Source of the DNA: a virus
Virus record (IMG/VR): IMGVR_UViG_3300007539_000193
Location: 1 to 24,984 of that record
Strand: one strand, 5' to 3'
DNA length: 24,984 nt
Part shown: piece after piece, positions 15,101 to 24,100 of the stretch
How positions within the stretch are numbered: position 1 is the stretch's first letter
How the letters are laid out: the number at the start of each line of letters is the position of its first letter
Position numbers and translations under genes: made by a program
Notes under the pieces: model-generated
The model's input: only the letters and a program-made list of their open reading frames with translations
The model's database searches: none
Told to the model about the DNA's origin: nothing

Positions 15101-18100
15101 ATTCCAAGAGGCGTTCGGTGACATTATGGATATGTTAGAAGAGATAGACGAGGCAACAAATTTTTCTGAAATAATTAAACAATCTACAGATGTGGTTATG
15201 GACTCTCTAGGCAGTGTTCAGGCTGCATTGGATGTTACAGTAGACAAATTAAACGAAGTGGTATTTAAACCGCTAAAGGATACCGTAGTATCGGGGATGA
15301 GTAAATTTACTAACATAAGTGAAATTCCCGGAGTTAGTGAGAATTTCGAGGACTCAGTTAATAAGTTTGTAGATAGCATAGGTGAAGCAGGTAAAGCTAC
15401 GTGGGATGAACTAGGTGACGGCGTTAAAGATTCTTTAAAAGAGGCTATAGGTCTAGAGCTACTAGCTGGTGGTGACACTACATTACAACAACGCCAAAAC
15501 ATATTTACTAAAAACCTAGTAACTATGGATGCTGTAAGTAAGGTAGACTCCGATGTAACGGATGCCATACCACTCCCAATTTTAACGCAGGCTGTAAGAA
15601 ACGCAGTAGGCGCTGCCATAGGCGATGGGCCAGCCCCGGGACGTGTATTTCTAGACACCATAGCCAACGCATCAGTCGCCGCGATTAAAAAGCTAGTTGA
15701 TAGTGGTGATGGGGATGCACTTGTAGATGCTATAAAAGACTTTAGCGATAAGATAACTGGAAAATACGGTGAAACTGTTGACCTACAAAACGAGTTAGAT
15801 GGGTACGACGACCAGTACGCAGATAAACTTAAAGAGCGAGATAAATACCAAAAGGATTTGGACGACATGAAAGATGAACGTGCGCGCCTGTTTAGGTTAG
15901 CAACTGAGCCGGGCGCCACTGAAGCTGATGTGAATAACTACGAAACGTTTAACAGCCAATACGTCTCTGCCGCACCCACAATAATACAACAAATAAATAC
16001 ATTAACCGCTGAAATAAACGCTATACCTCAAGCATACAATAATACAAAAGCGGAGCTTACCAGCGCAAGAAATACCCTAACTGCCGAAACTGCCGCAGGC
16101 GATCTTAGACTACAGCCAGAATTTGATAATCTTTACGTAGCAACTCTAGAGCAGTTAAACCCAGACTTTGACTATGTTGAGTACCTCAATCTTGCAATGG
16201 CGCGTGGCGCGTCTCTCGAAGCAACCGATACAAAAGAAGATATTGCGAAGCTGTTTATTGAAGATCTAGCTGCAGGGGAACCCACCACCCTCGAAGACTA
16301 TAACGCTCTTTACAGCGCACAAGCTACTAAGATTCTAACTAGTGTATTTGATGCTATGGGAGTAACTATACATAGACACACGCCAGAATCTTTGCAAAAG
16401 TTGAGCCAAGATTTTTTGCGCTTCCTCGCCTATACAAACTCCGCCACTACTGGGGGGACAGACAAGTTATCAAGACTACAAGCATATAACGATGAATTAC
16501 TTACCAAAGGTACGCTTGATGGTAAGAGTATTGTTGACTTCTTCGCTGAACCGAGGATACATGCTGACGAAGTTGTGGCTGAAGCTATAACCCCGCTTGA
16601 TATAAAGATACAAGAGGCTAACATTAACCAAATAGGTGATTATCTAAACGACCTAATTAACGAGGGCTATGATTCAGACACACGTTTATTCGACCAAAGT
16701 GGTTTTAACTTCAATATAAACCCCGACGGAGCAGCGACTTTTGGTGGCGATGGCTTTACTTATACTGAATGGAGTGATTCAGAGCAAAAGTTTGTAACTT
16801 ATCAATACAATGAGTCAGGCACTGAGCGATATAAATTAAATGATGACGGCACGGCGCCATTGGAAAGTGGTAGGGTTTATGAGTCTAAAGGGATGGCACT
16901 AGATTTAATGTCTAGTATTAAAACAGACCCTACAGCTACGTTAGCAGTTTTAAATAATTTAGATGATAAGCAGGCGTTATCCTTACATATTGACATGTTG
17001 GAAGAAAACCACCCTGAAGCGGAAGAGTTAACCTACCTAAAAGAGTTAGAACAAAAAATGGATGATGGTTACGTACCATCAGACTTAGACAAACCCCTAG
17101 CACTACGTGTTGCAGAAACATGGATGGAAGGGGCGCAAAAAATGGTAACTGACGCAGAAGACGCTCTAGCTGCATGGGAAATAGAACAGGGTCATGAACC
17201 CGGTCATTTCGCAGGGAAACTAAAAAATAACCCCAACCAAAAGGCGTTCGATAGTGAGCTTGAGCAAAAAACCTATGAAAAGTTAGTAAGCGACATACAG
17301 AAAGCAAAAGATAACGTAGATTTCCAAGCTAATTTTGTAGTAGGAGCCCCCACAAAAATTGGTTCTTTTGTAGCTTCAGGGTTAGCTGCAATGAAAGCGT
17401 GGATAAAAACCATGCCAGCTATGGCTGCGAGGGATGGCGCTTTTAGGAGGGCGATTGCAGAGGATAAAGGCGTTGAGGAAGCAGACGAACTCGCGCAAAA
17501 AGCATTCCAAGAAACGTTGTTAACAACAGAGGAAGACGTAGACGCAATATTTAATAATGACTACGTTAACATACACAACCAGATAGACCAGTACGCACAG
17601 GGCTTTCTAAGCGAAGAACTAGTTGCAGACACCGCCGAGATGCACAAAAACATAGCTGCCGCGACTGGCGCTGTTGACAAGGCTAAAGCAATTTTTGGTG
17701 AACTTTATGATAAACCTGATGCGTTTTTGGGGTACTTCCTTGGAGATGAGCTAGTTCCCCAACTTATGACGTTTGGTATATCTGGATTTGTGGGTAAACA
17801 AGTAACTAATGCAACTGCTAAGGCATTAGGTAAGGACATAGCGGAGTCAATGGGCTCTACTGCTAGTGTAGGGGCTAACGCAACACTTGAATTGTCGGAA
17901 GCCTTTGGTGAAACTGCCGTGGGCACATACAACGAAGTTGCGTCTGAGTTAGAAAGAATCGGGTTTGAAGGTGATATTGACGCTAAAGCAAAAGAAATGG
18001 CTATACGTGCTGGCACACAAGCAATAGTCATATTAGGCGCCACTGCACCGTTTGGTGCCTTTGCACTAGACAACCGCGTACTTAGTAAAGGCACTAACGA

Positions 18101-21100
18101 CATATTGTATGAGCTAAGTGATAGGGTCGAAGATTTAGCCACTGTAGTTACAAAAGAGTCTTTAACAGAGTTTGTACAGGAAGCCTATGTGGCGGGCTTC
18201 ACCGAACAGATGCTATATGATGCCGGGGTTACTGATAGAGATGTTGAAGGCAACATTATAGAAAACGGTGTTGTAGGTGCATTGATTGGGGGCACTACAT
18301 CGGCTGTCACTTACGGACTTACTACCCCACCCCCATTTTACCCTACAGGTGGCGGCGGTTCTGACGACATGGGGACTTCTGGGTATACAGGAAATGTATT
18401 CACTTCGGCTCTACTATCTAACTCAGACATACGAGAACTATCGTCGTCTACTAGTTTTAACGAGTATTTAGCCAACTTTATCCCCGACATGACCACCCAA
18501 GACGTAGGTTCAACAGACCCCGTGGTGCAAGCCGTGGGCATAATAAAAATAGATGTAGGAAACCAACGAGATGACCTTAGTTACCTTACAGCGGACGAAG
18601 CTAGAAAGTTGTTCGCTGATGCGGGGATGCAGGGAGCCATACCAGAAGGTGCTGTAATCGAGTTTATGCAAAGTAGTTCTACCTCTCCTTGGGTAAAGGC
18701 GGCGGTTGAGGCAGGTTCATCAGACCCAGTAGATGCGGCAGAAAACTATTTAGTGTATACCTACGGAGAACAAGCTATTGGTACGGGTTACACTAGTGCC
18801 CAACACTATGACATAATAGAACACATAAGAGCTATAGCCAGAGATGAGGCGGTCTTGTCTGGCACGTTTGACTATAACAATGACAATGCTATATCAGAAG
18901 CCGATGTAGACGCGTATATAGCTAATTTACCGCTGAGAGAGCAGACAGCACTAGAAAATTACGATGCCTCAAAACATGAACCTACGGGTATAATAGACGA
19001 AATAGGTGGATCACTAGGTATGAACAGTCAAGATTTATTGAAGTTGCAGCAGGATATGGAAACGTTGTTAGCGCGTGACCCTAGCGCTACGCCTCAAGAA
19101 ATAGTGGATGCGCTTATAAACGACCCGACTAATAGTGGCATACTACAAGTTCAAATTGAAACTGCTGTTGCAAACCAATTTAAGAAAGACTCTGTTCAGT
19201 CTGACTTTGCTGAGGCTATAGTAGATAAATTAGTAGCCGATGGGACTATAAGTAGTGAAGTTTCTAGTGAGCTAAAAACCATAATTGGTGACCCTGATGC
19301 TGTAATTCCAGAGGGGGTGTTTAAGATATTAGAAGACCTAAAAACTCAGATAGGTCTTGGTGACGGAGACCCTGAAAGCCTTACTGCATACATAACAGAC
19401 AAGATTGGGACGGCTGGAACTTTTGAAGATGGTGTGTACCAAGACGATGGCACTGGACTACTAGGTGAACTAACTGCGCAAGGCGTACTGCAAGACGTAG
19501 CGATTGCCGAAATAAAAAACCTAGTGGGTGATCCGGGAGATGGTACAGATGCTAACCCTGCAACTGGCATATACGAAATACTAGGTAACCTAGATATTGA
19601 TTTTGATACAACCGCCCTAGAAGGCGCTATAACAGAATTAGCTAATAAGATACCAGATGACTTAGAAGCAACACTACTGGGACTTGCGACTAATTTAGGT
19701 ACTCCCGCAACAGCGACTGATGTAGCCACTGGGTTATATGCGCTAGTTGGTGATGCTATAACAGCTAGCGAAAACGCTACTGCAGCAGGTCAAGATGCGA
19801 AAAAAGCAGTGGAGGATATACTAGGGGACTATGCAACTTTTGCAGAATTTGAGACCGCCCTAACAGGAACGATTGACGAAAAGATACAAGGAATAGCAGA
19901 TTCATTTGGTAAGGCTCCTGTATTCCAATACGACGTTGATGGAAATGTATTGCGAGATGAGGTAACTGGGCAGCCTCTATTTGCTACAGAATTACGTGAC
20001 CACGACGATGACCCAAGCACTGATAAAGTTGAAGTAGTAGTGGGAGCGCCAAGCGGTATTCAGGCGGACATATACAATGCTATGCAACTACAAGGTATAG
20101 ATAGAGACCTTGCTTTAGCGGTATTAGAGACTAACATAAATGACAAACTTGTAGAGCTGCAAAACTTCACTACAAACGCTACAGCTGCAGCCATAAAGAC
20201 TGACATATTAGACGTCTATTTCCCGGCTTATACCGAGGATTTTGATCTTGGTAAAGAGGTCGCGGCAGAACGTGACTATTTATTGATGATGAGTGAGGGG
20301 TTAATCCCTGCAGACCTAACGTATGATTACAATGGTGATGGTGAAGTTGGGGCAGACGATTTAGCAGAATGGGCTCAAGGGCTTACTAGTGCAGAAGCTA
20401 CAGCGGAAAATAACTACAATACTTGGGCTGCTAATAAACAAGGCATAACCCCTGCAATAGAAACATTAAGGGCCGAGACAGATACTGGATTTAAACTTGT
20501 AGATTCGCGCCTAACGTCTATAGAAAGCAATGTAAAAAAAGAAATAACCGACAATGTAAACCTAGCTATAGGTTCTCCTAGCAGCCCCCTCGTTGGTGCT
20601 ACAGGTATATATGCAGCCATAGAAGCCGGTGACACTTCGATAACAGACATACTGGGAAGTGCAGGAGAGGATGGTTCTGGAGTACTTAGAAATTTAGAAT
20701 TGTTAGGGCTCGACGCTCAGGAAATAAAAACGTTTTTAGAAACTAATTTAGGTTCTCCGGCAGTATCCGAAGATGATGCTACTGATGCTAATCCTGAGAA
20801 ACCCGCCACAGGTGTATATGCACTCGTAGACGCAAACACGGAGCAGTATAAAGGTTTAGTGGACGACTACAAAATCTTAACAAACAACTATGAAGCCATG
20901 TCCAGTAACTACTCAGCCCTATTAAAAAGTGCCAATGATCAATTTGGGCTGCTTAATGGAGCTATCGGCGAATTTCCTACACTTAACGATGCCGGTGAAT
21001 ACATAGGTGGTGGCGGGCTACGTCTTGAGCTGTTTAACCAAGGGTTAGATATAGGCCAGATAAATGAGTTGTTGGGTAGTGAAGACGACGAAGATAGCAT

Positions 21101-24100
21101 TGTAGGCAAATTAAAAGTACTTCAAAACGGTATTGATAACGCCGCTACCACCGCAGATATGACCGGCATGCTAGGTGAAATCAGTGCCTTGTCTACTATA
21201 GTAGGTTCTCCGGCAGTATCCGAAGATGATGCTACTGATACTAACCCTGCGAAACCCGCTAGTGGTATATATGAGGCTTTGGCTAACGTAGAGTCCTCAC
21301 TGAAAAGCACGTTTAATGCGGAGTTAAAGAAGGTAACTGATGCGGTTAATGCCCTTAGCCTAGGCCCAGACGGCACTATACAATCATCTATAAGAGAGTT
21401 AGCTGGCCAACTAGATAGGCTAACTGAACAAAGCGAAATAACTGGCGTGGGTCAGGCTAGCACAGAAGTACCTGCATCTCCTCTAATGCTTGCGACAATA
21501 TACTATCATCTGAATGAGGGAGCCAAGGATACTCCTGTTGTCACCACAAAGGAAAAATACTACGAGAATTTTGCCGATCCACGAATGGAACTGTTTCATT
21601 TTGGGGGGAACACAGATTTAGGTGAAGCCCTAAACTTTCTTGACCAATATGTAAGGGACAACCTATCTGGCGAAGATCTAGAAGCTTTTGAATACTTTAG
21701 AGCCAACGACCCAGAAAGAATCAAGGCTATGGTGGCATCTGATGACCCCCGAATACTGATGACTGACCAAGTCCTAGGCAACGCAATCTATACGGGGCTT
21801 CACTTTCAGGTCTACATTGACGAGCTAGATGAGCTTAAGGCTTCACTAGTGGATTCCCCCTCAGACATTTATAAGGATTATGGGCCTACTGGGTTGTACG
21901 AAGTCATTGCCGATGCTGAAAACACTATAGAAATTTTAAGAAGTGAGTTAGCAGCTCAAGGTGTAGATGTAGACACTATAAATACAACTCTTGGTAGTGA
22001 AGATGATGAAAATAGCATAATAGGCAGGATAGAATCCCTAAAAACCGCTACAGAAGGTAACACTAAAAAGTATGAAGACCTACTGTTAGATTACAAGGAT
22101 ATATCTGGCGACTACACCGACTTAGTTGACGACTATAAACGTATAATCACTAACCACTATGGCAAGATCCAAGATATGTCTAATAGTATCGGTATACTGC
22201 CTACATGGGACGCCGAGCGACAAGTGTATGTTGGTGGTAGTGGGTTACGTAAGGAGTTGTTTGACCAAGGTTTAAGTATAGATCAGATAAGTACTTTACT
22301 TGGTAGCGCTACCGATGAAGACAGTATTGTGGGTAAGCTAGAAGCGCTTAAATCAGTCCCCGGGGATATAAAAACACTGTCTGGGGACATAGCCGCCTTA
22401 AACACTATTATAGGCGCACCCGAAGAGCCGGGCGTAGCACGAAGCGAAAATACAGGTATATTTAAAGCTATAGAAGATTTAAGCACTACTACTGCGAGTA
22501 ACACTGAAAAGTATGAAAACCTACTGCAAAACTATAGTGATATATCTGAGGATTATACCGACCTAGTTGACAATTATAACACAGCAGTCGGTGACGCAAA
22601 TACTGCCATAGGCGAAGTAAAAACTGCAATAGGCGAGCTCCCCACATTCAACGACGAGACTAAAGAATATGAAGGTGGTAGTGGCATACGTAAGGAGTTG
22701 TTTGACCAAGGTTTAAGCCTAGATCAGATAAATACTTTGCTTGGTAGTGCAGAAGACCCAGACAGTATATTAGGTGCGTTAGAAGAACTTAACAAAACAG
22801 ACTTTGCTTCTGAGTATAAATTAAAGTTAGTACAGTACGACGTTAATAATATTAAGACTAGCACTAACCAACTGAAAAACCTGATTGGTAAAGCGGATAG
22901 CAACGACCAAAAAGAAGGTGCCCAACCCTCTGGGATATACAAAGAAATAGCCAACCTAGCTGCGACTACTGCAAGTAATACTGAGAAGTACGAAACACTA
23001 TTGCAAAATTATAGTGACATATCTGGTAGCTACGATACTTTATCGAGGAGCATAGATAGTACGTTAACCAACATAAACACAGCTATAGGTGAACTCCCTA
23101 CATGGAACGCCGAGACTAAAGCGTATGAAGGTGGTAGTGGGTTACGTAAGGAGTTGTTTGACCAAGGCCTGACTCTAGATCAGGTAAACGCTGTACTTGG
23201 TAGTGAGGATGATGCGGACAGCATTCTTGGTAGGTTAAAGACCATTAGTAGTGCTACGGAAGACTCAGCTAAGAAAGCGGACTTAGATGTTTTAGCTAAC
23301 TTAATAGGATCTCCCGCCGTATCAGAGGACGACGCAACAGCAGATACTCCTGCAAAAGCCGCAGATGGTATATTCGGTGAGATAGAAGCGCTAGCTAACA
23401 CCACTGCAAGCAATACTGAAAAGTATGAAACCCTACTAGAAGACTATGGTGACGTATCTAATAAATACGATGCTTTGGCTGAAGACTATAAAACCTTAGC
23501 AGATAATACTGCCAAAAAAATTACTGCTATAGACAATACTATTGGTGAACTACCCACTGATGACGACGGAGATGGTGTATTTGAAGGTGGTAGTGGTCTA
23601 CGTTTAGAACTATTTAACCAAGGTCTAGGCATTGACCAAATAAATGCAATACTCGGCAGTGAAGATAATCCAGACACTGTAGTAGGTAAGTTAAAAAGTA
23701 TTGCAGAGGCTACCGACCTATACGCTAAACAGACTGACTTATCAGCTCTATCTTCAATAATAGGTTCTCCTGCGGTGTCGGTGTTTGACGCAACAGACGA
23801 TAACCCTGCAAAAGCCGCGGACGGTATATTTAAAGCTATTGATGAGTTGGCTACTACCACTGCAAGCAATACTGAAAAGTATGAAGACCTACTGCAAAAC
23901 TACAGTGATATTACTGAGCGCTACGCCACAATACTAGATGCTACAAAACATATAGTCCTTGCAAATGCCCAAGCCACTTCCGGCATAAAGCAAATTTTGG
24001 GGTATTTGCCAGATATAAATGACGACGGATCTCTTTCAGGGGGCGCGGGACTAGCTCTAAAACTTTATGAACAAGGTCTAACTATAGACCAAATAAATGC

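Noticed and set aside
15218-15919. 233-residue open frame on the minus strand
   Set aside because: It lies wholly inside the continuous + strand giant gene, is Ser/Leu-rich low complexity without motifs, and is an antisense shadow. The other minus-strand frames from 12992 to 24784 are the same kind; those over the repeats resemble each other only because the repeats do.
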